Made by a program: the position numbers and the translations under genes
Shown here: one piece after another, positions 21,083 to 31,014 of the stretch
Numbering within the stretch: position 1 is the first letter of the stretch
How the letters are laid out: each line of letters starts with the position of its first letter
Assembly: GCF_963169125.1 (NCBI RefSeq)
Contig: NC_084797.1
Location: 93,219,868-93,283,867, forward strand
Length of the DNA stretch: 64,000 bases
Source of the DNA: Humulus lupulus
Taxonomy: Eukaryota; Streptophyta; Magnoliopsida; Rosales; Cannabaceae
Reading direction: 5' to 3'
The notes under the pieces: generated by a model
The model's database searches: none
What the model saw: the letters and a program-made list of their open reading frames with translations, nothing else
What the model was told of the DNA's origin: nothing

Positions 21083-22949
21083 ATGGCTATAACAACAAGA
21101 AGCCAGAGTCATGAGCCACAAGGGGGAAGCCAAACTACTAGACTGCATGACCACCCCTGAGCAGTCAGTTCCCTCCTCTGTATCCTGGCCAGCGCCCCCT
21201 ACCTGGAAATTTGGCTTCACAATGAAATTTGGCTCCATGTAGACTTGGGGGAAGATCTTCACTCTGACATTGAATAGCTGAAAAAAGTTGTGGGACAAAT
21301 GCAGGAGTAGTTTGTTGTCGTGCACGAAAGTTAGGCGACAACCCAATATGTTGTGTCTGAAACCCTGAAGAAGCAAAGACAAGACTTTTAGTCTTGTATG
21401 GACCAACGGCAACAAGCCCTTGAAGCTCAACAAGAAGAAGCTAATCGTTGCAACTCTGAAGCAGTAAGAATATTTGAAGATGTGCTACAGCAAACCCGAG
21501 TCACTGGGAATCGACCAGTGAATCCACAACCTGAAAACACTGGCTAAATGAATGTTGAGACTCAAAGGAAAAGTGGTCGTGTCCCAGAACCTAATCAACC
21601 AACAAGATCTCAGGATCAGGTTGTTCATCCTAGGCCAACTCGAAGTAATCTTTCCAACAGAGATTATCGCGTAGTGCAACCAAATCAGTTGCCTCAAGAT
21701 GAATCTTGCCTGATCGTTGTCGAGAACAATGTCATAACATGCAAGTTTCTGATGAAAGGAGACTATATAATGAACAAAAACCTAGGCACTCGACCTCACG
21801 ATGAGGGAATCCTCGTAACCAGCAAAATCAATTTGTTGGACAGCCACTCACATGAAGGAATCCTCCTCACCAAAAAAATCCATGCATTAGTCAGCCATTC
21901 CGACTACCAAGGAATGAACGACTAGAAAGTCATAATCGGAGACAAAAACCTCGATGAAACCCATCAGTGGGGCATAACCATGGACATCCGCCAAGGAGGT
22001 ATCAGCAAAGAAATGACCAGGAAGTAAGCAGTAGTTATTGAACATCCTACCCAGATGGCTATGATGATGATGATGGAGATAATAGATACTTCCAACCCTA
22101 AAACGATTAGTATTATTATGATTGTTGCAATGACGGACAACCAAGAGGAAATTTTGTTCAAGCAAGGCCACCTGGGCCTCAGAACATTCCTGCTCAAGAA
22201 AATGTGCAGCCTGAATGACCGTTTGTCCCACCAAGGCAGTCCTAGCAACCTAATTTTCCTGTTGGACCACCTCCTAGTGCCCCTCGAGCAGATAGTCTAA
22301 ATGATGGGGGGGCAACCAAGAGGAAACAATGTCTTTAATAGACTTGGAAATCGAGGACACAGCCTGTGCAATGTCCTCGACCAGCTTCGATAAGATAATG
22401 GGTCGAATGTTGTAGGACTTATTGCACCAGTAATCCCACTAGCAATCCCATTCGCTGCCCCATAAATACTCCTATGGTTTTTCCAAAAATTCGGGCATAG
22501 TTAGATGCCTTAACTCTGATGGTTCAGTAGTTAACAACATCGAAGCCTACAGATAATTATTTAGAGAGAAGGATAGGGTCTCCTCTTTTTGATCATATCA
22601 ATGCCCATACAATTCCTCCCAAGTTCAAGATGCCAACAAGATGTATACTGGAAAGGAAGATCCAGTATCTCATCTGAACAACTTTGAGATACAAACATAT
22701 CTCCAGGGAGTTCGTGAGGTTTCCCGATGCAAGATTTTCCCTGCTACCTTGGTTGATTCTTCTCGAAAATAGTTCTTTAAGTTGGAGCCTGGGACCATTA
22801 ATGTCTGGGATGCATTTGAAATACTTTTCTACTCACAATTCTTCACTACTCGGACTTTTCCTGCTGAGCTCAATGACCTTGTTGATATCAAACAAGGACC
22901 CAATGAACCTGTCAAAGACTACGTGCAATGATTTCTGCAAGAAGCTACT
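21083..22949 (+). pseudogene. Element G gag, N-terminal part and core, degraded
   Basis: The gene probably began at the ATG at 21083 (MAITTRSQSHEPQGG), close to the start context of the F and H gags. The following 1.4 kb is a charged linker full of stops. The capsid core is recognisable at 22640-22949: EDPVSHLNNFEIQTYLQGV, SRCKIFPATLVDSS, then FYSQFF and VDIKQGPNEPVKDYVQ. These match the same blocks in F (VSHVNKFEIQMDI) and H. Element B interrupts it at 22950. The spacing between start and core matches F and H. Confidence 0.78.
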
Positions 22950-25376
22950 TGTAACGACCCAATTTCGCTAATAAGGCTTAAGGGCCTTGATTAGCGTGCC
23001 AGGAGGGCATGATGGGATTTATGTGTGATAGTTATGAATTAAATGCATGATTATGATTTAAAGCATGTTATATGACTATTTGTTTATCTGAGATGCATGA
23101 CTATGTATATTAGTATGCATGAAGGCCCGGATCGTGTTAGAAGGGCATAATTGTAATTTTGGCCATGTTGGGCATAACTGTATTGATATGTGATGATTGT
23201 TGAGACCACACCGTGATGTGGATGTTTCTGTGATTTGTGACTCGAGGCGATCCCAGTGAGCAGGCTAGCGGAAAGTCTTAGCGGGAATTTATACCCGGCT
23301 CGGGGCGAGCCTAGGGGTATGAACAGGAATTCAGAGAATAGATTGAGATTTATTTTGATGATGGGGAATGTTTAATTGGTGGTTTATCAGGTGTTGGAAA
23401 GCAACGGGAAAATATTAGAGACGCTTGAGGATTAGCGGGAATTGGGTAAAATGACTAAAATGGCCCTACTTGGACAAAAGGATTTAGAATTTATGGGAAG
23501 GGCATTTTTGTCATTTGGCTTTGAGATAGGTTAAATGAGGCTTTATACACTTAGTGGATTTTGTAGAAAAGAGTATAGGCTGAAAAGAAAGAAAGAAAAA
23601 GAAAGAAAGAAAGAGAGAAAAACAGATGGGTTTTTGAAGGGATCGGTTTGGGGTTCTAGCACCTCTTCTCTTCAAATTTCTTAGGGAAAAGCCTAGTGGA
23701 GAGCAAGGATAGGCTGAGCATCAAGGATCTTGGGTTAGACTTGAAGATTTGGCAAGAACACATCAATGTTTGAGGTAAGTTTTAGAGTTTTCAGTTTTGG
23801 GTTTTAACTGGTTTGGGCTGTGTATCTAAGCTGGATTGATGGGAATCTTAGGGGATTTCTGGGCAAGCTTTGAGGGAGAGCAAGCTAAGGAGGCCTAGGG
23901 TTGAATCAAGGTCGAAATTTTCAGCAATGGTATGATTTCTAAGACTCTATCTTTGTGGTTTGCATGAATTTCTGGTTTAGGGTTGTTCATGGTAGATTTT
24001 GAGATTTGGGTTGAATGTGCTTGGGTTTTGAGTTCTTGGGATGCTTGGGATGAGTGTGAGATGTTTATAAGCTTGATTTTGGGCTTGGAAAAGGTTTGGA
24101 CAAGTTTGGGATTGAATTGGTTGAAGGAAATCGCAGAAATGCGATTTTGGGTTTTCTGGGCTGCAACTAGCGCTACAGCGCTAGTCAGTGGGCGCTGTAG
24201 CGCTAGTCCCTGTTTCTGGGGGGTGTATTCTGCTTGTAGTGCTGCAGCGCCCTCTTTAGAGCGCTGTAGCACTTCACTGTTCACAGAGGGGAATTTTTTA
24301 GTTTTGATGAGGGGTTTTGACCTAGGGTTCGGGGCTTGTTTCCGCCACTTTGTTTTGGGGATTTGGGACTTCCCGGGGGCTCGGGATTGGTCTCGAGGCT
24401 AGGTATTCGGACTTGGGGTTCGGTGTTGACTTTGACCTATGTTTGTGCCTAGGTGTGCGCTAAGGCTCGAGTGGGATCGTGCTCAAGGAGTCAGGTGATT
24501 CTAACTATCGAATTGTCAGGTAAGAAAACTATAACACCCGTAGGATAGGGCGTGGGCCCAGAGTGTGATTGCGGGGCACAGCCATATATTGCATGATGAG
24601 ATGATTGCCGGGCATGGCCCTATATTACATTACATGTTAGGGTGTAGACTTACATGTATTGATAATTGTATGAATGTTGTTTGATTTATGCTATGTATGA
24701 GTATAATGAAATGAACGGCAAGAGCCGAGTGCGGCGTAGGCCGGGTACGACAGCGGAGCCGGAAGTAACACCTAGCACATGGGATGCTTATGGTGAGGGT
24801 AGGACCCAGGGGATACGTGTGATATCCCTACGGTGAGGACCGAGACCCCAGGCTTCGATAAGGCTTCGGGGGCGGCATGGCCGTGTTTGCTTAGTCTAAT
24901 GGTTGACTTGTTTGTATGTGGATTATCTGTTATGATAAATTGTATAAATTGCATATGTTATGTTCTGCATGAGTTTTCTTGCTGGGCTTCGGCTCACGGG
25001 TGCTCTGTGTTGCAGGTAAGGGCAATGACTGAGTCAACCTACCATGAGTACGGAGAGCGTGAAGCGACGTGTACATGTTTGGCCTGCCCGATTGCTTTGG
25101 TTGGGGGTTTATTTGAAAATGGCTGTAATAATCTATGATTTTATGATTTATCAACTGTAAACTTATTTCAAGATGTAAATAGTTTTCAAACCTTATTTTG
25201 GGATCCCAAATGTTTAATACTAGCAGTTTTAAATGAAACGACGCATTTTCTAAGATTACAGCCTTAAATTTTAATTAGTCACACTTTTGTCTCAAAACCT
25301 CGGTTTGCGAGTTCATTGCACACTGTTTTGTCTTAAAAATCACTTAGTAACGGCTCTAAGGAAGTAGGGCGTTACA
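22950..25376 (+). repeat. Element B 5' LTR
   Basis: It is 2427 bases, beginning TGTAACGACCC and ending AGTAGGGCGTTACA. By eye it is about 98-99% identical to the 3' LTR. A purine-rich GAAAGAAAG stretch lies at 23583-23625. An AGCGCTACAGCGCT palindrome cluster lies at 24164-24284. Open frames such as 23983-24402 and 24833-25138 have no domain and recur in the 3' LTR only because the LTRs are copies. Confidence 0.93.
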
Positions 25377-25379
25377 ACT

Positions 25380-25391
25380 TGGTATCAGAGC
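25380..25391 (+). other. Primer binding site (initiator tRNA-Met type) of element B
   Basis: TGGTATCAGAGC follows the 5' LTR end after three bases and is complementary to the 3' end of initiator tRNA-Met. Confidence 0.9.
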
Positions 25392-26369
25392 GAGCCAAGG
25401 TTTATTGGTTCTGGAGATCGACCGAACATGTATGCTCGCTGTCAGTGACAAGCTCGACTCAGGGTTGGTTGGTATGATTAATTGACATGTCTGAATATAT
25501 GTTTGAATGCCCTGTTTGCCTGCTTATTTTATATGGAGCATGAGGAATGAAATGACATATGCATGAGATGCTGTTGGGCTGGGCCCTTGATTATTGCATG
25601 TTGAGATTGATGCATGCTGAATAATACTATTTTGCATATGGATGAATATTAGCATAATGGTTCGCATATTGAGTGTATGTGGTTAATTTTTTGGATTAAA
25701 TTCATATGTTATATCTGTATATTGGCTTGTATGAAGCATGATGAGCATGGATATACTTAGTGGTGATAAATCTGGTAGCTAAATGTATATCATTGTGGAT
25801 TTGAACTAGTATATGCTTGTGTGTGCATTATACCTGTGGATATTTGGACCTAGTGGTGGTTTGATTCAGAGTAGGAACCACAGAGTTCAGGAGTTGGTCG
25901 GTTTTGACAGATGAACTCGAGTTGTTGGTTCCTAGAAGGGTTTGGGGACCTGATATTGTGTTGAAAAGGGGGTTTCTAGATGTAAGTTGGAGTTGAGATC
26001 TCCAGTTATCCCTGAAAGTAGCAGCAGAGAGTCACTAGTGTGTGAGTAAGCTACAGAGTTTGTTAGTTGAGATGGGATAGAAGGACAGCAGATTTTCTCT
26101 GGGGAATAGCTGATTTAGATGTTTCGACAGTGAGGTTACCAGTGTTGGTTTACTGTGAGGTATGGACAGATAAGGGTACTGTATGAAAGGCTTAAAGGGT
26201 ATTATCCTCGGGTGTTGAGGAGAGTACAGGCTAACAAGGAAATTATCAATAGACGGGCAGAGTTAATTCCACCCTTGGTTAAGAGGATGAGAGATCCCGA
26301 TTAGAGGGCTGCGTTAAATGTTGAAGCAGAGAGATGCCTGGATTTGGTACTCGGGATGAGGTACTGACT
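25392..26369 (+). other. Element B internal region, left part, no coding sequence recognised
   Basis: About 1 kb of AT-rich leader-like DNA lies between the primer site and the TSD of element C. All three forward frames are broken by frequent stops. I see no zinc knuckle, protease or RT motif. Confidence 0.7.
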
Positions 26370-26374
26370 CAATG

Positions 26375-27089
26375 TGATGAGGACACCAAGACTCAAAATC
26401 CAAGTCAAGTTCCAGTTGATCCAAGCCAAGAGGGGAGGAATGATGAGGACACCAGTTTAGGAGCTTGATCAATATTTAGCTTCTTGTAATGAGTCTTTTT
26501 ATTTTTAATCACGTTTTTTAGTCTTTGTTTATTTTGTGATAAGTCAAACACTTGACTTGTGTGAGTCCAAGAGTCTTTTTTTGTCTTTAATTTTCGGTTT
26601 TAATTAGGAAGACAAAGGGTTGTCTTTAAATTTCGGTTTTAATTAGGAAGACAAAGGGTTGTCTTTAAATTTCAGTTTTCATTAGGAAGACAAAGGGTTG
26701 TCTTTATTTTTCGGTTTCATTAGGAAGACAAAAGGCTTGTCTTTAATATTTCGGTTTTTAGGAAGACAAATGGGCTTGTATTGATGTAATTTTCGGCTAT
26801 ATAAGGCCTTGAAAACATTTGGAAAAAAATCAGATTATGTTGAATGAAATTGTGAGTTTATTTCTTCTTGAGTTCTTGAAGAAACTTTTGAACTTATCAA
26901 GGAGATTCCTTGTGGCGTTCATCCTGACTTATCAAACGGATTCCATCCCCGTTTGTGGCGTCTTCCTCATACCAAGGTTCGTGCTTGGCTAAGCATTGGG
27001 TCGCAGTTCCATTCCAATCTCGTATGTTCTTGGTGGTTGTTCCATATTTGGTGTCGGGTTTCATCACAATGTTGGTGTGGTTCGTATCA
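26375..27089 (+). repeat. Element C 5' LTR
   Basis: It starts TGATGAGGACACC and ends GTTCGTATCA. A TATA box (TATATAAG) lies at 26798-26805. Upstream of it, in U3, are five head-to-tail units of about 39 bases (26582-26776). The first about 94 bases duplicate the 3' end of the element's reading frame, because that frame runs into the 3' LTR. Confidence 0.95.
26582..26776 (+). repeat. Five 39-bp tandem repeats in the U3 of C's 5' LTR
   Basis: Each unit has the form TGTCTTTAA-TTTCGGTTTT followed by AATTAGGAAGACAAAGGGT. Units 1 and 2 are nearly identical and units 4 and 5 are more diverged. They lie just upstream of the TATA box, where plant LTRs often hold repeated enhancer-like elements. The same array is at 30502-30696. 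Confidence 0.9.
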
Positions 27090-27091
27090 GT

Positions 27092-27102
27092 TGGTATCAG
27101 AG
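27092..27102 (+). other. Primer binding site (initiator tRNA-Met type) of element C
   Basis: TGGTATCAGAG follows the 5' LTR after two bases. It is the start of the initiator tRNA-Met complement and then diverges. Confidence 0.85.
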
Positions 27103-28178
27103 ATTAGGATCATCCGGTTTGGCCTATCCTTTTTCATTTTTTTTTTCTATTCAGTTCGTGTTATTATATTAGGATTTCTGAAAAAAAAAAAAAAAAAATC
27201 AATTCGTGTTCCTCTATATTCAATTCGTGTTCATCTAGTCATGTTTTTCTATTCTAGAGCTTATTAATTTCCTTGTTGCAATTGTTTCCTTGTTTCCCTT
27301 ATTTGTTGTGAAATCCGAAACTATTCTAGAGCTTGTTTTAGGGTTCTTAACGTGAATTAGGGCTTTGAGTTTCTCTTGTTCTAATTGTGGAATCTGAATT
27401 TTCATTGAGTTACTCTTGCTGTTTTGTTTTGAAATCCGAATTTTGCCTTGGGTTTCTCTTGTTCTTGTTGTGAAATTCGAAATTGGAATTGAGTTCCCTT
27501 GTTCTTATTGTGAAATCTGAATTGGGATTGAGTAAATCTGAATTGGGATTGATATTCTCTTATTCATAGTGTTAAATCCGAATGTGGGTTGAGTTTTCTC
27601 TTTTCTTTTTTGTGAAATCCGAATCTGCATTGTTTCTCTTTTCTTTTTGAGTCTCTATTGTTTCTCTTGTGAAAACCGATTCATTTTGTTTTTGAATTGT
27701 TCCTTGTATCTGCATTTGAGAAAAAGAAAAGAAAAGAAGAAAGAAAGAAAAGAAAGAAAAAGAAAACCAAGAGGATCCGAATTCTAAAAAAAAAAAAAAA
27801 AAAGAGTCTGGAAACCTGTCTTAAAAAATTTTTGTTCTATTCTTGTTCCCCATGGTCTAGAGGCCTTTTTGCCAAAACCCCACACAAGTGTTCCAAAAAT
27901 CATCATTTTTCATCAGTTTTTCTATGTTCGTTTGGTTTGTTCTAGTTTGATTTGCTACTTGAATCCTCCATGATATTGTGGATTAGTTTTGAAAGAACTT
28001 AAAGAAGAATACGAGTGGAAAAAGGCAGAGGTGTGAGCCTATTAGAGGGTAAAAGCCATTGAAATTGAGTGAAACACGAGGGGATTTGAGTGAAAATATT
28101 GTTCGAGCGAAACAAGTGAGGGAGTGTGGTGAGGTCTTTTCTCCATATTATTCTAACCTTATTTTGCAGATTTCCATC
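27103..28178 (+). other. Element C untranslated leader
   Basis: This is a T-rich leader with poly-A runs (about 27181-27198 and 27786-27802) and a GAAAG-rich stretch near 27720. A degenerate motif TTGTGAAATCCGAAT recurs about eight times between 27305 and 27680. The last bases before the start codon, ATTTTGCAG, look like a splice acceptor, so part of the leader may be an intron. A short lysine-rich frame at 27697-27945 is low complexity and not credible. Confidence 0.65.
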
Positions 28179-30389
28179 ATGGCACAAAATCCAGAGAAAG
28201 ATGCAAGCAATGATATTCCGCCACCTGAGGTTCCGAATCTACAAATGCAAGCATTAATTGGGGAGATGCGAAGGATGATGAGGGCGGAGTGTGAGCAGAT
28301 ACATGAGAGGTTGGATAGGGTAGAAGAGGGAACGCAATGGAGGGCACGGAGGAACAGGGTGCAACAACGGGCTGTTGAGGGTGAAAGAGAGTTTGATGGG
28401 GGCGATTTAGAGGAAGAATATGATAGGATGTCAGAGGGTAACCATAGGAGGTATGGCCGAGATAGAGAAGCTAGGAACTGGGTAGACAATAATTTGGGAA
28501 ATATCAAGATGAGAATCCCCGCCTTTCAAGGAAAGAGTGATCCTGAGGCATACCTTGAGTGGGAGAAGAAAATGGAGTTGGTTTTCGATTGTCACAACTA
28601 CTCTGACATGAAGAAGGTAAAACTAGCTGTCATTGAATTTACTGATTATGCTATTGTTTGGTGGGATCAGTTGTGCATCAATAGGAGGCGAAATGGAGAT
28701 CGTGCCATTGACACTTGGGAGGCTATGAAGAGGGTGATGAGGCGACGGTTTGTACCATCTCATTATTATCGAGATCTATACCTTAAGTTGCAGGGTCTTC
28801 GTCAAGGTTCCAAGAGTGTTGATGAGTATTACAAGGAGATGGAGATGGCTATGATTAGAGCCAATGTGGAAGAGGATCGGGAGGCAACCATGGCAAGGTT
28901 TTTGAATGGCTTGAACCGAGAGATTGCTAATCCAATTGAGCTACACCATTATGTGGAATTGGAAGATTTGGTGCATATGGCAATCAAAGTTAAGAGGCAG
29001 CTCAAGAGGGGTAGTACAAGTGCAACACCTTGGCGGTCGAACTATCCAAAGAAGGAAGAAGACCAACCTACTTCATCCTTTACACCAAAACCAGCCACGA
29101 CCCCTCAAGGTAAAACAGCCCCTACTTCGTCCCGTTCTAGTGAGATAAAGTGTTTCAAATGTCAGGGGCGAGGACACATAGCTAGCCAATGTCCAAACAA
29201 GAGAGTTATGGTGATTCGAGAAAGTGGCGAGCTCGATTATGAAGATGAAGATCTTGCTGACATGCCACCATTGGAAGATGTTTCTATCGATGATGAGGAG
29301 TTTGGGGCAGAATCTGGTGAGATGCTTGCACTAGTCACACGACGAGCCTTAAATTTGCAAGCAAAAGAAGAGGAAGAAGAGGTGCAGCGAGAGAACATCT
29401 TTCACACTCGTTGTCATGTGAAAGGCAAGGTATGTAGTGTGATTATTGTTGGAGGTAGTTGTACTAACGTTGCTAGTTCTTCCATGGTTGACAAGCTAGG
29501 GCTCCCAACGCTTAAACATCCTTGTCCATACAAGTTGCAGTGGTTGAATGATAGTGGTGAAGTGAGGGTTACAAAACAGGTGCTGGTATCATTTCGAATT
29601 GGCAAGTATGAGGATGAGGTATTGTGCGATGTGGTTCCCATGCAAGCTGGACACCTCCTTCTAGGAAGGCCTTGGCTATTTGATAGGCGAGTCCAGCATG
29701 ATGGCTTCACCAACAAGTACTCATTCACGTTCCGTCAACGAACAATCACTCTAGCTCCATTGACGCCAAAGCAAGTATATGAAGACCAAGTGAGGTTGCA
29801 AAAATTGAGTGATAAAAAAAAATTGAGTGAGCAAAAGAAGGAGAGTGAAAAGATGAATGAGAGTGAGAAAAAAGAGAGACAAAGAGAGAAAAGGGTCGAA
29901 TCAAGTGAGAGAGAAAAGAAAGAGAAGAGTTCGATCAATGAGGGAAAATTCGAGAGAAAACAAAGTAATTTTTATGCAAAAAAAAGTGAGGTTAAGGAGG
30001 CTCTTTTAAACACTAACCAACTTGATGCTAACAAGGGTCGTCACAAGCAGGTTTTTGATCCCGGTGATTGGGTATGGTTACACATGAGGAAAGAGCGATT
30101 CCCAGCACAAAGACGTTCCAAATTGCTACCTCGAGGAGATGGGCCGTTTCAAGTGCTAGAAAGGATCAATGACAATGCCTACAGACTCGATTTACCAGGT
30201 GAGTATACTATTAGTGCTACTTTTAATGTTTCTGATTTGAGTCCTTTTGATGCAGGTGACGATTTGAGGTCAAATCTTTCTCAAGAGGGGGGGAATGATG
30301 AGGACACCAAGACTCAAAATCCAAGTCAAGTTCCAGTTGATCCAAGCCAAGAGGGGAGGAATGATGAGGACACCAGTTTAGGAGCTTGA
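28179..30389 (+). CDS. Gag / inactive protease / integrase-tail fusion polyprotein of element C
   Basis: This is one uninterrupted frame of 736 codons from the ATG at 28179 (MAQNPEKDA). I prefer it to the in-frame ATG at 28059 because a TTTTGCAG acceptor-like site directly precedes it. Residues about 105-300 are a gag capsid domain ([43 protein letters not shown]). A CCHC knuckle, [14 protein letters not shown], lies near residue 326. A retropepsin-like domain follows, but its active site reads IIVGGSCTN, with valine where the catalytic aspartate belongs; the later LLGRPW block is kept. A long lysine/glutamate-rich stretch (about 545-600) leads to VKEALLNT. The frame then passes directly to an integrase C-terminal region ([37 protein letters not shown]). 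No RT, RNase H or integrase core is present. The last about 31 codons lie within the 3' LTR. It is probably a functional structural protein. Confidence 0.9.
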   Translation: MAQNPEKDASNDIPPPEVPNLQMQALIGEMRRMMRAECEQIHERLDRVEEGTQWRARRNRVQQRAVEGEREFDGGDLEEEYDRMSEGNHRRYGRDREARNWVDNNLGNIKMRIPAFQGKSDPEAYLEWEKKMELVFDCHNYSDMKKVKLAVIEFTDYAIVWWDQLCINRRRNGDRAIDTWEAMKRVMRRRFVPSHYYRDLYLKLQGLRQGSKSVDEYYKEMEMAMIRANVEEDREATMARFLNGLNREIANPIELHHYVELEDLVHMAIKVKRQLKRGSTSATPWRSNYPKKEEDQPTSSFTPKPATTPQGKTAPTSSRSSEIKCFKCQGRGHIASQCPNKRVMVIRESGELDYEDEDLADMPPLEDVSIDDEEFGAESGEMLALVTRRALNLQAKEEEEEVQRENIFHTRCHVKGKVCSVIIVGGSCTNVASSSMVDKLGLPTLKHPCPYKLQWLNDSGEVRVTKQVLVSFRIGKYEDEVLCDVVPMQAGHLLLGRPWLFDRRVQHDGFTNKYSFTFRQRTITLAPLTPKQVYEDQVRLQKLSDKKKLSEQKKESEKMNESEKKERQREKRVESSEREKKEKSSINEGKFERKQSNFYAKKSEVKEALLNTNQLDANKGRHKQVFDPGDWVWLHMRKERFPAQRRSKLLPRGDGPFQVLERINDNAYRLDLPGEYTISATFNVSDLSPFDAGDDLRSNLSQEGGNDEDTKTQNPSQVPVDPSQEGRNDEDTSLGA
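30283..30295 (+). other. Polypurine tract of element C
   Basis: The purine-rich bases CAAGAGGGGGGGA directly precede the 3' LTR start at 30296. They are also codons of the reading frame, so priming and coding functions overlap here. Confidence 0.75.
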
Positions 30390-31009
30390 TCAATATTTAG
30401 CTTCTTGTAATGAGTCTTTTTATTTTTAATCACGTTTTTTAGTCTTTGTTTATTTTGTGATAAGTCAAACACTTGACTTGTGTGAGTCCAAGAGTCTTTT
30501 TTGTCTTTAATTTTCGGTTTTAATTAGGAAGACAAAGGGTTGTCTTTAAATTTCGGTTTTAATTAGGAAGACAAAGGGTTGTCTTTAAATTTCAGTTTTC
30601 ATTAGGAAGACAAAGGGTTGTCTTTATTTTTCGGTTTCATTAGGAAGACAAAAGGCTTGTCTTTAATATTTCGGTTTTTAGGAAGACAAATGGGCTTGTA
30701 TTGATGTAATTTTCGGCTATATAAGGCCTTGAAAACATTTGGAAAAAAATCAGATTATGTTGAATGAAATTGTGAGTTTATTTCTTCTTGAGTTCTTGAA
30801 GAAACTTTTGAACTTATCAAGGAGATTCCTTGTGGCGTTCATCCTGACTTATCAAACGGATTCCATCCCCGTTTGTGGCGTCTTCCTCATACCAAGGTTC
30901 GTGCTTGGCTAAGCATTGGGTCGCGGTTCCATTCCAATCTCGTATGTTCTTGGTGGCTGTTCCATATTTGGTGTCGGGTTTCATCACAATGTTGGTGTGG
31001 TTCGTATCA
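30296..31009 (+). repeat. Element C 3' LTR
   Basis: It is 714 bases, with the same ends and repeats as the 5' LTR. The TATA box lies at 30718-30725 and the 39-bp array at 30502-30696. It is followed by TSD CAATG at 31010-31014. Confidence 0.95.
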
Positions 31010-31014
31010 CAATG

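Larger units (their letters stand above)
26375..31009 (+). mobile_element. Element C: young non-autonomous Ty3/gypsy element
   Basis: LTRs of 715 and 714 bases differ at only three places that I can find (one T in a T-run and two transitions), so insertion was recent. TSDs CAATG lie at 26370-26374 and 31010-31014, inside element B. The internal region has a primer site, a 1.1-kb leader and one intact reading frame joining gag and a protease to an integrase tail. RT, RNase H and the integrase core are missing. It can only transpose with proteins supplied in trans. Confidence 0.95.

Noticed and set aside
24833..25138. Open frame recurring at 36213-36539
   Set aside because: It lies in both LTRs of element B and recurs only because LTRs are copies; no domain is seen.
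27697..27945. Lysine-rich frame in the leader of element C
   Set aside because: It is translated from GAAAG and poly-A stretches, low complexity, with no support as a protein.
28059..28178. Upstream in-frame ATG extending the element C protein by 40 residues
   Set aside because: An acceptor-like TTTTGCAG precedes the later ATG, and the extra segment does not resemble a gag N-terminus. The longer form cannot be excluded.
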